Shown: in pieces, positions 50,990 to 61,409 of the stretch
Layout of the letters: the number at the start of each line of letters is the position of its first letter
Numbering within the stretch: the first letter of the stretch is position 1
DNA from: Geodermatophilus telluris
Lineage (GTDB): Bacteria > Actinomycetota > Actinomycetes > Mycobacteriales > Geodermatophilaceae
Direction: 5' to 3'
NCBI RefSeq assembly: GCF_900102745.1
Contig: NZ_FMZF01000001.1
Span: 496,001 to 560,000, forward strand
Length of the DNA: 64,000 bases
Made by a program: the position numbers and the translations under genes
Notes under the pieces: generated by a model
Databases searched by the model: none
The model's input: the letters and a program-made list of their open reading frames with translations, nothing else
What the model was told of the DNA's origin: nothing

Positions 50990-51589
50990 TCAGCTGTCGT
51001 CCGACTGCCCGGGCCGCTCCAGGGCGGCCATCGCGCGGGCGGTGACCTCCTCGATCGAGCCGATGGCGTCGATCTGGGCGAGCAGCCCCTCGGATGCGTA
51101 GAAGCCGGAGAGGGGCGCGGTCTGTTCCCGGTAGACCTCCAGGCGGTGCCGGACGGTCTCGGGCTTGTCGTCGTCGCGCTGCACCCACTCGCCGTCGACG
51201 AGCATGCGGCGCCCCGACAGCCGGCGCACCAGCTCGTCCTCGTCGACGACGAGCTCCAGCACGCAGTCGAGGTGGTGGCCCAGCTCCTGCAGCGAGCCGC
51301 GCAGCTGCTCGCCCTGGGCGATCGTGCGCGGGAAGCCGTCGAGCAGGAAGCCGCCCTTGGCGTCGGTCTCGGCCAGCCGGTCCTTGACCATGGCGACGGT
51401 GATCTCGTCGGGCACCAGGTCACCGGCGTCCATGTAGGACTTGGCCTGCTTGCCGAGCTCGGTCTGCCCGCTGACGTTGGCGCGGAAGATGTCGCCGGTC
51501 GAGATGGCCGGCACCCCGAGGCGGCCGGCGATGACCTGGGCCTGGGTCCCCTTGCCCGCCCCGGGGGGGCCGAGCAGCACGACGCGCAC
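50990..51589 (-). CDS. adk: Adenylate kinase (short-LID type)
   Basis: 199 residues: P-loop [36 protein letters not shown], and the LID region [20 protein letters not shown], which is short and lacks the four zinc Cys. Interconverts ATP/AMP and 2 ADP. The GTG start shares one base with the secY stop (TAGTG). Confidence 0.97.
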   Translation of the reverse strand: MRVVLLGPPGAGKGTQAQVIAGRLGVPAISTGDIFRANVSGQTELGKQAKSYMDAGDLVPDEITVAMVKDRLAETDAKGGFLLDGFPRTIAQGEQLRGSLQELGHHLDCVLELVVDEDELVRRLSGRRMLVDGEWVQRDDDKPETVRHRLEVYREQTAPLSGFYASEGLLAQIDAIGSIEEVTARAMAALERPGQSDDS

Positions 51590-52899
51590 TACTTCAGGAA
51601 CCCTTCGTAGTTGCGCTGGTTGAGCTGCGTCTCGATCTGCTTCACGGTCTCCAAGCCCACTCCCACCATGATCAGCACTGCGGTCCCGCCGAACGGGAAG
51701 TTCTGGTTCGCTCCCTGCTGCGTGATCGACAGGAAGAAGTTGGGCAGCACCGCGACGATCCCGAGGTAGATCGACCCGGGCAGGGTGATCCGGGACAGCA
51801 CGTACTGCAGGTACTCGGCCGTCGGGCGGCCCGGGCGGATGCCGGGGATGAAGCCGCCGTAGCGCTTCATGTCGTCGGCCCGCTCCTCCGGGTTGAAGGT
51901 GATCGACACGTAGAAGTACGTGAAGAACACGATCAGGCCGAAGTACAGGGCGACGTGCACCGGGCTGCTCTGGTCGATCACGTAGTTCTCGAAGAACTGC
52001 CGCACCGGACCGGTCTCGTCGCCCTGCAGCTGGGTGATCAGCTGCGGCAGGTAGAGCAGCGACGAGGCGAAGATGACCGGGATGACGCCGGCCTGGTTGA
52101 CCTTCAGCGGCAGGTAGGTCGACGTCCCGCCGTACATGCGACGGCCGACCATCCGCTTGGCGTACTGCACCGGGATGCGCCGTTGCGCCTGCTCGACGTA
52201 GACGACGGCGCCGATGATCAGCAGCGCGAAGGCGCAGACGACGGCGAAGACGACGCCGCCGCGGGTCTGCAGGATCGAGCCGCCCTCGGCCGGGATGCGC
52301 GCGGCGATCGAGGTGAAGATCAGCACGGACATGCCGTTGCCGATCCCCTTCTCGGTGAGCAGCTCACCCAGCCACATGATCACCGCGGTGCCGGCGGTGA
52401 GGGTGATGACCAGGACGACGGTCGACCAGATGCTGTCCGACGGGATGATCTCCTGCTGGCAGCCGGGGAAGAGCTGGCCGCTGCGGGCCAGCGCGATGAT
52501 GCCGGTGCTCTGCAGGATCGCCAGGGCGATCGTCAGGTAGCGGGTGTACTGGGTCAGCTTCTGCTGGCCCGACTGGCCTTCCTTCTTCAGCTGCTCGAAG
52601 CGCGGGATGACCACGACCAGCAGCTGCACGATGATGCTCGCCGTGATGTAGGGCATGATCCCGAGCGCGAACACCGACAGCCGCAGCAGCGCGCCGCCGG
52701 AGAACAGGTTGACCAGCGAGTAGACGTCGCGCTGGGACCCGGCCTGCGCCTGCTCTAGGCAGCTGTTGATCGCCTCGATCGACACCCCGGGCCCGGGCAC
52801 CGAGGCACCCAGCCGGTAGACGGCGATGATCGCCAGGGAGAACAGCAGTTTGCGCCGGAGGTCTGGCGTCCGGAACGCCGCGGCGAACGCCTGCAGCAC
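51589..52899 (-). CDS. secY: Protein translocase subunit SecY
   Basis: 436 residues with ten membrane segments: [20 protein letters not shown] at the N-terminus, [21 protein letters not shown]-equivalent [14 protein letters not shown], and [20 protein letters not shown] in the C5 ribosome-binding loop. Forms the SecYEG pore. Preceded by two terminator hairpins, so secY-adk-map should have a separate promoter in 52900-52933. Confidence 0.98.
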   Translation of the reverse strand: MLQAFAAAFRTPDLRRKLLFSLAIIAVYRLGASVPGPGVSIEAINSCLEQAQAGSQRDVYSLVNLFSGGALLRLSVFALGIMPYITASIIVQLLVVVIPRFEQLKKEGQSGQQKLTQYTRYLTIALAILQSTGIIALARSGQLFPGCQQEIIPSDSIWSTVVLVITLTAGTAVIMWLGELLTEKGIGNGMSVLIFTSIAARIPAEGGSILQTRGGVVFAVVCAFALLIIGAVVYVEQAQRRIPVQYAKRMVGRRMYGGTSTYLPLKVNQAGVIPVIFASSLLYLPQLITQLQGDETGPVRQFFENYVIDQSSPVHVALYFGLIVFFTYFYVSITFNPEERADDMKRYGGFIPGIRPGRPTAEYLQYVLSRITLPGSIYLGIVAVLPNFFLSITQQGANQNFPFGGTAVLIMVGVGLETVKQIETQLNQRNYEGFLK

Positions 52900-52933
52900 G
52901 TGCCCTCCCCAAGTCGGTCGAGTGAGATTAGCA

Positions 52934-52966
52934 ACGGGCCCGTCCCGCAGTGCGGGACGGGCCCGT
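52934..52966 (-). terminator. Terminator hairpin 2 of the rplO-secY gap
   Basis: ACGGGCCCGTCCCGCA pairs with TGCGGGACGGGCCCGT with one unpaired base at the tip; perfect 16-bp stem, downstream of rplO on the minus strand. Confidence 0.8.
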
Positions 52967-52979
52967 GCTCAGGCCCCGG

Positions 52980-53014
52980 TCAGGGCTCCACCGCCGACAG
53001 CGGTGGAGCCCTGA
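52980..53014 (-). terminator. Terminator hairpin 1 of the rplO-secY gap
   Basis: TCAGGGCTCCACCGC pairs with GCGGTGGAGCCCTGA around CGACA; perfect 15-bp stem 13 bases after the rplO stop. Together with the second hairpin it closes the spc operon before secY. Confidence 0.85.
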
Positions 53015-53027
53015 CGCGGGACCGTGG

Positions 53028-53471
53028 TCAGATGCGGGTGGTGCTGCCCCCGGCCGCGGCGATCTTGTCGGCCGCGGAGGCCGAGAAGGCGTGCGCGTGC
53101 ACGGTGACCTGCACGCCGCCGAGGTCCCCGGTACCGAGGACCTTGACCGGGTGGCCGCGCCGGACGGCGCCGGCCGCGGCCAGCGAGTCGGGGTCGACGT
53201 GCCCGCCCTGCGGGAACAGCGCCGCGATCCGGTCGAGGTTGACGACCTGGAACACGACCTTGTTCGGGTTCTTGAAGCCCGACATCTTGGGCAGCCGCAT
53301 GTGCAGCGGCGTCTGACCGCCCTCGAAGCGCGCCGAGGTGTTGCCGCGCGCGCCGGTGCCCTTGGTGCCGCGACCGGCGGTCTTGCCCTTGGAGCCCTCA
53401 CCCCGGCCGACGCGCGTCTTGGGGGTGTGGGCGCCCGGGGCCGGACGCAGGTGGTGGACCTTGAGAGTCAT
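53028..53471 (-). CDS. rplO: 50S ribosomal protein L15
   Basis: 147 residues: [40 protein letters not shown] and [20 protein letters not shown]. Last gene of the spc operon, followed by two terminators. Confidence 0.98.
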   Translation of the reverse strand: MTLKVHHLRPAPGAHTPKTRVGRGEGSKGKTAGRGTKGTGARGNTSARFEGGQTPLHMRLPKMSGFKNPNKVVFQVVNLDRIAALFPQGGHVDPDSLAAAGAVRRGHPVKVLGTGDLGGVQVTVHAHAFSASAADKIAAAGGSTTRI

Positions 53472-53484
53472 GGTGAGTCCCTGC

Positions 53485-53664
53485 TCAGATCTCTTCGACG
53501 GCGACGAGGTGCGGCACCGTCGCGACCATCCCGCGGATCTCGGGACGGTCCTCCTGCACGACCGTGTCGTTGATCCGCTTCAGGCCCAGCGAGCGCAGCG
53601 TCTGCCGCTGGTTGGGCTTGGAGCCGATCGCCGACCGGACCTGGGTGACCTTCAGCTGCGCCAC
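53485..53664 (-). CDS. rpmD: 50S ribosomal protein L30
   Basis: 59 residues: [35 protein letters not shown] and [21 protein letters not shown] start at 53664, one base from the rpsE stop. Confidence 0.97.
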   Translation of the reverse strand: MAQLKVTQVRSAIGSKPNQRQTLRSLGLKRINDTVVQEDRPEIRGMVATVPHLVAVEEI

Positions 53665-53665
53665 G

Positions 53666-54280
53666 TCAGACCCCCTGACCCGCACGCGCCCGCAGCATGG
53701 CGGCCGGCGCGACGTCCTCGAGGGGCAGGCCGCGGCGGGCCGCGATCTCCTCGGGGCGGACGAGGTCCTTCAGCGCCTGCATGGTGGCGTGCACGATGTT
53801 GATCGGGTTCGACGAGCCGAGGCTCTTCGACAGCACGTCGTGGATGCCGGCGCACTCGAGCACGGCACGCACCGGGCCACCGGCGATGACACCGGTACCC
53901 GGGCTGGCCGGCTTGAGCAGCACGACGCCGGCCGCCGCCTCACCCTGCACGGGGTGCGGGATGGTGCTGGCGATGCGCGGCACCTTGTAGAAGTGCTTCT
54001 TGGCCTCCTCGACGCCCTTGGCGATCGCCGCGGGCACCTCCTTGGCCTTGCCGTAGCCGACGCCCACGGTGCCGTCACCGTCGCCGACGATCACCAGCGC
54101 GGTGAAGCTGAAGCGCCGGCCGCCCTTGACGACCTTCGACACGCGGTTGATGGCGACCACGCGCTCGATGTAGTTGCTCTTCTCGGCAGGCGCGCCGCCG
54201 GGCCCCCGCCCGCCGTCACGACGGTCGCGGCGGTCGTTGCCGCCGCCGGCGCCGCCGCCGCGTCGCTGTGGTCCTGGCAT
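53666..54280 (-). CDS. rpsE: 30S ribosomal protein S5
   Basis: 204 residues. A Gly/Arg-rich N-terminal extension of about 33 residues ([18 protein letters not shown]) precedes the S5 domain: [40 protein letters not shown] and [23 protein letters not shown] 54280. Confidence 0.98.
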   Translation of the reverse strand: MPGPQRRGGGAGGGNDRRDRRDGGRGPGGAPAEKSNYIERVVAINRVSKVVKGGRRFSFTALVIVGDGDGTVGVGYGKAKEVPAAIAKGVEEAKKHFYKVPRIASTIPHPVQGEAAAGVVLLKPASPGTGVIAGGPVRAVLECAGIHDVLSKSLGSSNPINIVHATMQALKDLVRPEEIAARRGLPLEDVAPAAMLRARAGQGV

Positions 54281-54320
54281 CAGACGTCCCTCTCGATCTG
54301 CTGGTTCGCGGAGCTGCTCA

Positions 54321-54728
54321 TCAGAAGTCCAGCCCGCCCTCTCGCGCACCGTCGGCGAGCGCGGCGATGCGGCCCTGGTAGCGGTTGCCGCCACGGTCGA
54401 ACACGACCTTGCTGATGCCGGCGGCCTGGGCGCGCTCGGCGACCAGGGCGCCGACGCGGCGGGCGAGGGTGGACTTGTCCCCCTCGGCGCTGCGCAGGCT
54501 GGCGTCCAGCGTCGAGGCACTGACCAGGGTACGGCCGACGGTGTCGTCGACGACCTGGACGTGGATGTGCCGCGAGCTGCGGTTGACCACCAGGCGCGGG
54601 CGCTCGGCCGTGCCGGAGACCCGCTTGCGGAGCCGGTTGTGGCGGCGCAGCCGCGAGACGCGGCGCGCGGTGCTGATGTCGGTGCCGACGGGCGTGTGCA
54701 CCCGAGCGGTCTTCTCGGTCTGAGCCAT
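54321..54728 (-). CDS. rplR: 50S ribosomal protein L18
   Basis: 135 residues: [40 protein letters not shown] and [20 protein letters not shown]. Binds 5S rRNA. ATG 54728 overlaps the rplF stop (TGATG). The first 12 residues are an extra Thr/Lys-rich piece. Confidence 0.98.
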   Translation of the reverse strand: MAQTEKTARVHTPVGTDISTARRVSRLRRHNRLRKRVSGTAERPRLVVNRSSRHIHVQVVDDTVGRTLVSASTLDASLRSAEGDKSTLARRVGALVAERAQAAGISKVVFDRGGNRYQGRIAALADGAREGGLDF

Positions 54729-55267
54729 CACTTACCCGTCTTCCCGACCTTGCGCTTCACGACCTCGCCCTGGTACCGGACGCCCTTGCCCTTGTACGGG
54801 TCGGGCTTCCGCAGGCCGCGGATGTTGGCGGCCACCTGGCCGACCTGCTGCTTGTCGATGCCGGTGACGCGCAGGCGCGTGGGCGACTCGACGGTGAAGG
54901 TGATGCCCTCCGGGGCCCTGACCGGCACCGGGTGGCTGTAGCCGAGGGCGAACTCGAGATCCGACCCCCGCGCCTGGACGCGGTAACCGACACCCACGAT
55001 CTCGAGGGTCTTGGTGTAACCCTCGGTCACGCCGGTGATCATGTTCGCGATCAGCGTGCGGGACAGGCCGTGCAGGGCCCGGCTCTCGCGCTCGTCGTCG
55101 GGGCGCTGCACCGTGAGGACGCCGTCCTCGCCCTTCGCGACCGTGATCGGCGCGGCGACGGTGTGCGACAGGGTGCCCTTGGGACCCTTCACGCTGACCG
55201 TCTGCCCGTCGACGGCGACGTCCACGCCACCGGGCACGGTGATCGGCAGTCGTCCGATCCGTGACAT
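54728..55267 (-). CDS. rplF: 50S ribosomal protein L6
   Basis: 179 residues: [52 protein letters not shown] and [20 protein letters not shown]. Binds near the sarcin-ricin loop. Confidence 0.98.
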   Translation of the reverse strand: MSRIGRLPITVPGGVDVAVDGQTVSVKGPKGTLSHTVAAPITVAKGEDGVLTVQRPDDERESRALHGLSRTLIANMITGVTEGYTKTLEIVGVGYRVQARGSDLEFALGYSHPVPVRAPEGITFTVESPTRLRVTGIDKQQVGQVAANIRGLRKPDPYKGKGVRYQGEVVKRKVGKTGK

Positions 55268-55281
55268 CTCGCTCGCTCCTC

Positions 55282-55692
55282 TTACCAGACGTAGGCGAGG
55301 ACTTCCCCGCCCACGCCCTTCTTGTTCGCCTGCCGGTCGGTCAGCAGCCCGGTCGAGGTGGAGATGATCGCCACCCCGAGGCCGCCGAGCACCTTGGGCA
55401 GGGCGTTCGACTTCGCGTAGACCCGCAGGCCCGGCTTGGACACCCGGCGCACCCCGGCGATGCTGCGCTCGCGGTTGGGGCCGTACTTCAGGTCGATCAC
55501 CAGCTCCTTGCGGGTGGTGCCGTCCTTCTCGACCTCGTCGACGCGCCAGCCGGCGATGTAGCCCTCCTGCTGGAGGATCTCGGCGATGTGCGTCTTGAGC
55601 TTCGACGACGGCATCGCCGCCTGGTCGTGGTAGGCCGTGTTCGCGTTGCGCAGCCGCGTGAGCATGTCCGCGATCGGGTCGGTCATCGTCAT
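55282..55692 (-). CDS. rpsH: 30S ribosomal protein S8
   Basis: 136 residues: [40 protein letters not shown] and the C-terminal [21 protein letters not shown]8 is the classical spc-operon translational repressor. ATG 55692 is the family start. Confidence 0.98.
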   Translation of the reverse strand: MTMTDPIADMLTRLRNANTAYHDQAAMPSSKLKTHIAEILQQEGYIAGWRVDEVEKDGTTRKELVIDLKYGPNRERSIAGVRRVSKPGLRVYAKSNALPKVLGGLGVAIISTSTGLLTDRQANKKGVGGEVLAYVW

Positions 55693-55752
55693 GGGTGTCG
55701 TGCCTCTCTCACCGCGGTTCCACACGCGTCCCTCGCGTGGGCCTCTCGGCGT

Positions 55753-55828
55753 GGTGACGTACTGGAACGGCCCCCTCGCAGGCCCCCGCCGCGAGCCTGC
55801 GAGCGGTGGGGAGCGAGGGGGTCCTTCA
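55753..55828 (+). repeat. Dispersed hairpin repeat family A, copy 2 (longest)
   Basis: GTGACGTACTGGAACGGCC, outer arms CCCCTCGC/GCGAGGGG, core CCGCCGCGAGCCTGCGAGCGG, ending GGTCCTTC at the rpsN stop codon. It fills most of the gap between rpsN and rpsH. Confidence 0.88.
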
Positions 55829-56011
55829 CCAGCTGGACTTGCTGACGCCCGGCAGCTCGCCGGCGTGCGCCATCTCCCGCAGGCAGATCCGGCACAGGCC
55901 GAACTTGCGGAAGACCGAGTGCGGGCGACCGCACCGCTGGCAGCGGGTGTAGCCGCGGACCGCGAACTTGGGCTTGCGGGCCGCCTTGTTGATCAGCGCC
56001 TTCTTGGCCAT
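55826..56011 (-). CDS. rpsN: 30S ribosomal protein S14, type Z
   Basis: 61 residues, the zinc (short) form: Cys24, Cys27, Cys40 and Cys43 in [12 protein letters not shown] and [13 protein letters not shown]. Ends GVSKSSW. The position in the spc operon is standard; the long gap afterwards with repeat A2 is not. Confidence 0.98.
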   Translation of the reverse strand: MAKKALINKAARKPKFAVRGYTRCQRCGRPHSVFRKFGLCRICLREMAHAGELPGVSKSSW

Positions 56012-56030
56012 CTGTCTCTCCTGCCCCGGC

Positions 56031-56621
56031 TCAGCGGGTCGTGTTCACGACGGTCTGGCCGGCGAAGGGGAAGCCGAGCAGGCGGAGCAGCTCGCGACCC
56101 TCCTCGTCGGTCGTGGCGGTGGTGACCAGCGTGATGTCCATGCCGCGGGGACGGTCGATCTTGTCGACGTCGATCTCGCGGAACATCGACTGCTCGGTCA
56201 GCCCGAAGGTGTAGTTGCCGTGGCCGTCGAACTGCTTGGCGTTGAGGCCGCGGAAGTCGCGGATGCGGGGCAGGGCCAGCGCCAGGAGCCGGTCGAGGAA
56301 CTCCCACATGCGGTCGCCGCGGAGGGTGACCTTGGCGCCGATGGGCATGCCCTCGCGCAGCTTGAACTGGGCGATCGACTTGCGCGCCCGGACCACGGCC
56401 GGACGCTGGCCGGTGATGGCGGTCAGGTCGCGGACCGCGCCGTCCATCAGCTTGGCGTCACGGGTGGCCTCACCGACGCCCATGTTGACGACGATCTTGG
56501 TGAGCCGCGGGATCTGCATGACGTTGCCGTAGCCGAACTCGTCCTGCAGGGCCGGCACGATCTGCTCGCGGTAGTGCGCCAGCAGGCGCGGGAGCTCGCG
56601 GGTGGGGGCGGTCATCGTCAC
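56031..56621 (-). CDS. rplE: 50S ribosomal protein L5
   Basis: 196 residues: [54 protein letters not shown] and [20 protein letters not shown]. Binds 5S rRNA. GTG 56621 overlaps the rplX stop; ATG 56615 is an alternative with AAGGACC upstream. Confidence 0.98.
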   Translation of the reverse strand: MTMTAPTRELPRLLAHYREQIVPALQDEFGYGNVMQIPRLTKIVVNMGVGEATRDAKLMDGAVRDLTAITGQRPAVVRARKSIAQFKLREGMPIGAKVTLRGDRMWEFLDRLLALALPRIRDFRGLNAKQFDGHGNYTFGLTEQSMFREIDVDKIDRPRGMDITLVTTATTDEEGRELLRLLGFPFAGQTVVNTTR

Positions 56622-56959
56622 AGGTCCTTACCGGTCCGCCGCGACACCCGGATGCTGCGGCCTTCCTCGTCCTTGCGGTAGCCGACCCGGGTCGGCTTGC
56701 CCTCCGAGTCGACCACCATCACCTTGCTGACGTGGATGGGAGCCTCCTGGGTGACGATGCCGCCCTGCTGCGCGCCCCGCTGGTTCGAGCTGATGCGGGT
56801 GTGCTTCTTGACGCGGCCGACGCCCTCGACGAGGACCTTCTGCAGCTTGGGGTAGGCGGCGATGACGCGGCCCTTGGCGCCCTTGTCACGGCCGGACAGC
56901 ACCACGACGGTGTCGCCCTTCTTGACCTTCATCGACGGCGTCTTCTTCGTGTCGGTCAT
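56618..56959 (-). CDS. rplX: 50S ribosomal protein L24
   Basis: 113 residues: [20 protein letters not shown] (KOW motif), [15 protein letters not shown] and [20 protein letters not shown]. Assembly initiator of the 50S subunit. Confidence 0.98.
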   Translation of the reverse strand: MTDTKKTPSMKVKKGDTVVVLSGRDKGAKGRVIAAYPKLQKVLVEGVGRVKKHTRISSNQRGAQQGGIVTQEAPIHVSKVMVVDSEGKPTRVGYRKDEEGRSIRVSRRTGKDL

Positions 56960-56961
56960 GG

Positions 56962-57330
56962 TCAGAGCACCTCCGGGGCGAGCGAGATGATCCGCATGAA
57001 GCGCTTGTCGCGCAGCTCCCGGCCGACCGGGCCGAAGATGCGGGTCCCGCGCGGGTCGCCGCTGTCGCGGATGATGACCGCGGCGTTCTCGTCGAAGCGG
57101 ATGTAGGAGCCGTCGGGACGACGACGCTCCTTGGCCGTGCGGACGACGACGGCCTTGACCACGTCGCCGCGCTTGACGCCGGCGCCGGGCAGCGCGTCCT
57201 TGACGGTCGCCACGATGACGTCACCGATACCCGCGTAGCGCCGCCCGGAGCCGCCGAGCACCCGGATGCAGAGGATCTCCTTCGCACCGGTGTTGTCGGC
57301 GACCCGGAGCCGCGACTCCTGCTGGATCAC
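56962..57330 (-). CDS. rplN: 50S ribosomal protein L14
   Basis: 122 residues: [39 protein letters not shown], and [20 protein letters not shown]. First gene of the spc operon, separated from rpsQ by 221 bases with a hairpin, so the promoter is probably in 57331-57400. Confidence 0.98.
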   Translation of the reverse strand: MIQQESRLRVADNTGAKEILCIRVLGGSGRRYAGIGDVIVATVKDALPGAGVKRGDVVKAVVVRTAKERRRPDGSYIRFDENAAVIIRDSGDPRGTRIFGPVGRELRDKRFMRIISLAPEVL

Positions 57331-57400
57331 GTCCTACTCCCAATCTCAGTGGTGACAGCCGGGCCGGAACGGTGAACCGGCTGTCCGGTTTCCCACGTGC

Positions 57401-57434
57401 GGACGCACCGGCGACGCGAGCCGCCGGTGCGTCC
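57401..57434 (-). terminator. Terminator hairpin between S10 and spc operons
   Basis: GGACGCACCGGCG pairs with CGCCGGTGCGTCC with an 8-base loop in the 221-base gap between rpsQ and rplN. A second, weaker symmetry (CCGGTTTCCC / GGGAACCGG) flanks it. Confidence 0.7.
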
Positions 57435-57551
57435 GACACGGGAACCGGGATGTGGCGCGCACCCGGAGGGGCGCCAGTCGTCCAGGCTACCTGGTCCCGT
57501 GCCGCGCCCCGGAGGGCGTGCGTCACAGGTGCCGGTGGACCCGGACGGGTG

Positions 57552-57851
57552 CTACTTGGCCTTCTCGACGACCTCGACCAGCCGCCACCGCTTGGTGGCC
57601 GACAGCGGCCGGGTCTCCATGATCTGCACGCGGTCACCGATGCCGGCGACCCCCTGCTCGTCGTGGGCCTTCAGCTTGCTGGTGCGCCGGAGGACCTTGC
57701 CGTACAGGCCGTGCTTCACGCGGTCCTCGACCTCGACGACGATGGTCTTGTCCATCTTGTCGCTCACCACGAGGCCCTCGCGGACCTTGCGGTAGCCGCG
57801 GCCGGCCAGGCCGGGACCGCTGGCGACGGCGGAGTTGTCGGGCTCGCTCAT
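57552..57851 (-). CDS. rpsQ: 30S ribosomal protein S17
   Basis: 99 residues with an N-terminal extension of about 20: then [36 protein letters not shown] and [22 protein letters not shown]-fold 16S-binding protein; last gene of the S10 operon. Confidence 0.98.
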   Translation of the reverse strand: MSEPDNSAVASGPGLAGRGYRKVREGLVVSDKMDKTIVVEVEDRVKHGLYGKVLRRTSKLKAHDEQGVAGIGDRVQIMETRPLSATKRWRLVEVVEKAK

Positions 57852-58081
57852 GCCACACCCTCGCTCGGGGCAGCCGAGAGGCCCAGCTCGCGCTCGCGCA
57901 TGATCGTGTAGATCCGGGCGATGTCGCGGCGGACGGTCTGCAGCCGCCGGTTGTTGTCCAGCTGGCCGGTGGCCACCTGGAACCGCAGGTTGAACAGCTC
58001 TTCCTTGTGCTCACGCAGCCGCGTGGCGAGCTCGTCGGCAGACAGCTCGCGCAGCTCCGGGGCGGTCAGGCCGGCGGCCAT
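57848..58081 (-). CDS. rpmC: 50S ribosomal protein L29
   Basis: 77 residues: [40 protein letters not shown] and [19 protein letters not shown] 58081 overlaps the rplP stop (TGATG). Near the peptide exit. Confidence 0.97.
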   Translation of the reverse strand: MAAGLTAPELRELSADELATRLREHKEELFNLRFQVATGQLDNNRRLQTVRRDIARIYTIMRERELGLSAAPSEGVA

Positions 58082-58497
58082 CACACCTCTCCTTCACGCG
58101 TGATGAAGCGGCACTTCATCGGCAGCTTGTGGATGGCACGCCGCATGGCCTCGCGGGCCACCGGCTCGGCCACGCCCGACAGCTCGAACATGATCCGGCC
58201 GGGCTTGACGTTGGCCACCCACCACTCGGGCGAGCCCTTGCCGGACCCCATGCGGGTCTCGGCGGGCTTCTTGGTGAGCGGGCGGTCGGGGTAGATCGAG
58301 ATCCACACCTTGCCGCCACGGCGGATGTGCCGGGTCATGGCGATACGGGCGGACTCGATCTGCCGGTTGGTCACGTAGGCCGGCTCGAGGGCCTGGATGG
58401 CGTACTCACCGAAGTTGATGGCGGTGCCGCCCTTGGCCCGGCCCGAACGGCTCGGGTGGTGCTGCTTGCGGTGCTTGACGCGCCGGGGGATCAGCAC
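58081..58497 (-). CDS. rplP: 50S ribosomal protein L16
   Basis: 138 residues: [40 protein letters not shown] and [20 protein letters not shown]. Near the A-site tRNA. Confidence 0.98.
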   Translation of the reverse strand: MLIPRRVKHRKQHHPSRSGRAKGGTAINFGEYAIQALEPAYVTNRQIESARIAMTRHIRRGGKVWISIYPDRPLTKKPAETRMGSGKGSPEWWVANVKPGRIMFELSGVAEPVAREAMRRAIHKLPMKCRFITREGEV

Positions 58498-58500
58498 GTG

Positions 58501-59409
58501 TCAGCCCTCCGTCTGGGTCTCGGTCGCCGTGCTCTCGGCGGCCGCGGTCCCCTCGGGACCGGCGGCCTGGGCGACGGTCTGCTCGGGCGCGACCTCGCCG
58601 GAGGTCACGGCCACGGTGCTGTCGGCGGTGTCCGGGCCGGTCGTGGACTCGGCCGCGGCGCGGCCGGCCTCGGTGCCGCCGGCGGTGGTGCCGCTGGAGC
58701 CCGAGCGGCGGGGCCGCTGCGGGCGCTCACGGCGCTGCTGCCGGGCGGCGAGGGCCTCGAGGGCCTCCCGCTCGGCACGCGAGCCGCTGACGTCGCCCTT
58801 GTAGATCCACACCTTGACGCCGATGCGGCCGAAGGTGGTGCGGGCCTCGTACAGGCCGTAGTCGATGTTCGCGCGCAGCGTGTGCAGCGGCACCCGGCCC
58901 TCGCGGTAGAACTCCGACCGGCTCATCTCGGTGCCGCCCAGGCGCCCGGAGCACTGCACCCGGATGCCCTTGACCTGCGGGCTGCGCTGGGCCGACTGCA
59001 TGGCCTTGCGCATGGCGCGGCGGAAGCTCACCCGGCTCGACAGCTGCTCGGCCACGGCCTGAGCCACCAGCTGCGCGTCGGCCTCGGGGTTCTTGACCTC
59101 GAGGATGTTGAGCTGCACCTGCTTGCCGGTCAGCTTCTCCAGCTCGCCGCGGATGCGGTCGGCCTCCGCGCCGCGGCGGCCGATGACGATGCCCGGCCGG
59201 GCGGTGTGGATGTCGACGCGGACCCGGTCGCGGGTGCGCTCGATCTCCACCTTGGAGATGCCGGCCCGCTCCATGCCCTTGGACATGAGCTTGCGGATGG
59301 CCACGTCTTCCTTGACGTAGTCCTTGTAGAGCTTGTCGGCGTACCACCGGGACTTGTAGTCGGTGGTGATGCCCAGGCGGAACCCGTGCGGGTTGACCTT
59401 CTGACCCAC
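58501..59409 (-). CDS. rpsC: 30S ribosomal protein S3 with disordered tail
   Basis: 302 residues. [20 protein letters not shown], the KH domain with [20 protein letters not shown] (GXXG loop), and [20 protein letters not shown] make up the normal S3 body to about residue 215. The remaining ~85 residues are an Arg/Pro- then Thr/Ala/Glu-rich tail with no predicted fold. GTG start shares a base with the rplV stop. Confidence 0.98.
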   Translation of the reverse strand: MGQKVNPHGFRLGITTDYKSRWYADKLYKDYVKEDVAIRKLMSKGMERAGISKVEIERTRDRVRVDIHTARPGIVIGRRGAEADRIRGELEKLTGKQVQLNILEVKNPEADAQLVAQAVAEQLSSRVSFRRAMRKAMQSAQRSPQVKGIRVQCSGRLGGTEMSRSEFYREGRVPLHTLRANIDYGLYEARTTFGRIGVKVWIYKGDVSGSRAEREALEALAARQQRRERPQRPRRSGSSGTTAGGTEAGRAAAESTTGPDTADSTVAVTSGEVAPEQTVAQAAGPEGTAAAESTATETQTEG

Positions 59410-59897
59410 TAGCGGGTCCCTCCCCTCGTGTTGGAGCGCTGCTGCGTGCCCTGCTGGCCCGTCTGCTGCGTCGCCGGGCCGGACTGGCCGGTGCGGCGGC
59501 GCGCGGTGCGGGACTTGCCGGCCAGCTCGGCGCTGGCGCCGACCTCGGTCACCTCGACGGTGATGTGGCTCGTCCGCTTGTTGATCCGGTAGGCCCGGCC
59601 CTGCGCGCGCGGACGGATCCGCTTGAGCGTGGGGCCCTCGTCGACGTAGGCGGCGCTGACGACGAGCGCGGCCGGGTCCAGCCGCAGGTTGTGCTCGGCG
59701 TTGGCGACGGCGCTGGCGACGACCTTGGCCACCGGCTCGCTGGCCGCCTGCGGCGCGAACCGCAGGAGGGCCAGGGCCTCGTCGGTGGGCAGGTAGCGGA
59801 TCAGGTCCACCACCCGGCGTGCCTTCATGGGGGCGACGCGGACGAACCGGGCGGTGGCCCGGGCGACCTGCGTCTCCTCTCCCAGCTGGGAAGTCAT
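59409..59897 (-). CDS. rplV: 50S ribosomal protein L22 with Gln/Thr-rich tail
   Basis: 162 residues. The L22 domain ([52 protein letters not shown]) ends near 122; about 40 residues of [16 protein letters not shown]-type tail follow, beyond the usual length. L22 lines the exit tunnel. Confidence 0.98.
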   Translation of the reverse strand: MTSQLGEETQVARATARFVRVAPMKARRVVDLIRYLPTDEALALLRFAPQAASEPVAKVVASAVANAEHNLRLDPAALVVSAAYVDEGPTLKRIRPRAQGRAYRINKRTSHITVEVTEVGASAELAGKSRTARRRTGQSGPATQQTGQQGTQQRSNTRGGTR

Positions 59898-59923
59898 CTC
59901 GTGTCTCTCTCTCCCGGGACCGG

Positions 59924-60205
59924 TCAGCCCCGCCGCGACCGGCGGTCGTCCTTGACGTGGCCCCGGAAGGTCCGGGTGGGGGCGAACTCGCCGAGCTTGT
60001 GCCCGACCATCGCCTCGGTCACGAAGACCGGGACGTGCTTGCGCCCGTCGTGCACGGCGATGGTGTGGCCGAGCATGTCCGGGATGATCGTCGAGCGCCG
60101 GGACCAGGTCCGGATGACGGTCTTGGTGCCCTTGTCGTTCTGCGCGTCCACCTTGGCGAGCAGGTGGTCGTCGACGAACGGGCCCTTCTTGAGGCTGCGT
60201 GGCAT
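59924..60205 (-). CDS. rpsS: 30S ribosomal protein S19
   Basis: 93 residues: [40 protein letters not shown] and [18 protein letters not shown]. Head of the 30S subunit. Confidence 0.98.
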   Translation of the reverse strand: MPRSLKKGPFVDDHLLAKVDAQNDKGTKTVIRTWSRRSTIIPDMLGHTIAVHDGRKHVPVFVTEAMVGHKLGEFAPTRTFRGHVKDDRRSRRG

Positions 60206-60228
60206 GTCTGTCGGACTCCTCTACCCGC

Positions 60229-61062
60229 TCAGCGCTTCTTGTTGGTGCGGCGACGGCGCACGATCAGGGCGTCGCTGGCCTTGCGCTTGCGCGTGCGGCC
60301 CTCGGGCTTGCCCTTCGGGTTCACCGGGTGGCGACCACCGGAGGTCTTGCCCTCACCACCACCGTGCGGGTGGTCGACCGGGTTCATGGCGACACCGCGG
60401 ACGGTCGGGCGCTTGCCCTTCCACCGCATCCGGCCGGCCTTGCCCCAGTTGATGTTCGACTGCTCGGCGTTGCCCACCTCGCCGACGGTGGCGCGGCAGC
60501 GCACGTCGACGTTGCGGATCTCGCCCGAGGGCATGCGCAGCTGCGCGAAGCGGCCCTCGCGGGCGACCAGCTGCACGCTGGTGCCGGCCGAGCGGGCGAT
60601 CTTCGCCCCGCCGCCGGGACGCAGCTCGATCGCGTGCACCACGGTGCCGACCGGGATGTTGCGCAGCGGCAGGTTGTTGCCCGGCTTGATGTCGGCCGCG
60701 GGGCCGCACTCCACCGTGTCGCCCTGCTTGAGGCGGGCCGGCGCGATGATGTAGCGCTTCTCGCCGTCGGCGAAGTGCAGCAGCGCGATGCGCGAGGTGC
60801 GGTTCGGGTCGTACTCGATGTGCGCGACCTTGGCCGGCACGCCGTCCTTGTCGGCCCGGCGGAAGTCGATCAGCCGGTAGGCGCGCTTGTGCCCACCGCC
60901 CTGGTGCCGCGCGGTGACCTTCCCGTGGACGTTGCGCCCGCCGCGACCGTGCAGCGGCCGGACCAGCGACTTCTCGGGATGGTCGCGGGTGACCTCGGCG
61001 AAGTCGGCGACGCTGGAGCCGCGGCGGCCCGGCGTCGTCGGCTTGTACTTGCGGATAGCCAT
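60229..61062 (-). CDS. rplB: 50S ribosomal protein L2
   Basis: 277 residues: [40 protein letters not shown], and the peptidyl-transferase-proximal [20 protein letters not shown]. Near the catalytic centre. Confidence 0.99.
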   Translation of the reverse strand: MAIRKYKPTTPGRRGSSVADFAEVTRDHPEKSLVRPLHGRGGRNVHGKVTARHQGGGHKRAYRLIDFRRADKDGVPAKVAHIEYDPNRTSRIALLHFADGEKRYIIAPARLKQGDTVECGPAADIKPGNNLPLRNIPVGTVVHAIELRPGGGAKIARSAGTSVQLVAREGRFAQLRMPSGEIRNVDVRCRATVGEVGNAEQSNINWGKAGRMRWKGKRPTVRGVAMNPVDHPHGGGEGKTSGGRHPVNPKGKPEGRTRKRKASDALIVRRRRTNKKR

Positions 61063-61106
61063 TGCTGACTCAGTTCCTCTGTCTCTGGTCCGAACGGTCG
61101 CGGCGC

Positions 61107-61409
61107 TCAGGCGCCGGGACCACCGAAGATCTCGATGCGGTCACCGGGGGCCACCGAGACGATGGCGCGCTTGGTGTCCTTGCGCTTGCCCAGCCGGGTG
61201 CCACGGCTGCGCTTGCGCTTGCCCTGGCGGTTGACCGTGTTCACGGACAGGACCTTGACGTTGAAGACCTGCTCCACGGCGATCTTGATCTGGGTCTTGT
61301 TCGCCTCGGGCAGCACCACGAACGTGTACTGGTTGTCGTCCAGCAGCCCGTAGCTCTTCTCCGAGATGACCGGCGACAGCAGGACGTCCCGGGGGTCGCG
61401 GACGCTCAC
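61107..61409 (-). CDS. rplW: 50S ribosomal protein L23
   Basis: 100 residues: [40 protein letters not shown] and [15 protein letters not shown]. Docking site for trigger factor and SRP. GTG start overlaps the rplD stop. Confidence 0.98.
   Translation of the reverse strand: MSVRDPRDVLLSPVISEKSYGLLDDNQYTFVVLPEANKTQIKIAVEQVFNVKVLSVNTVNRQGKRKRSRGTRLGKRKDTKRAIVSVAPGDRIEIFGGPGA

Noticed and set aside
52900-52933. secY promoter with TAATCT at 52925-52930
   Set aside because: The -10-like hexamer is present, but its -35 would fall inside the terminator stem; too weak to list as a feature.
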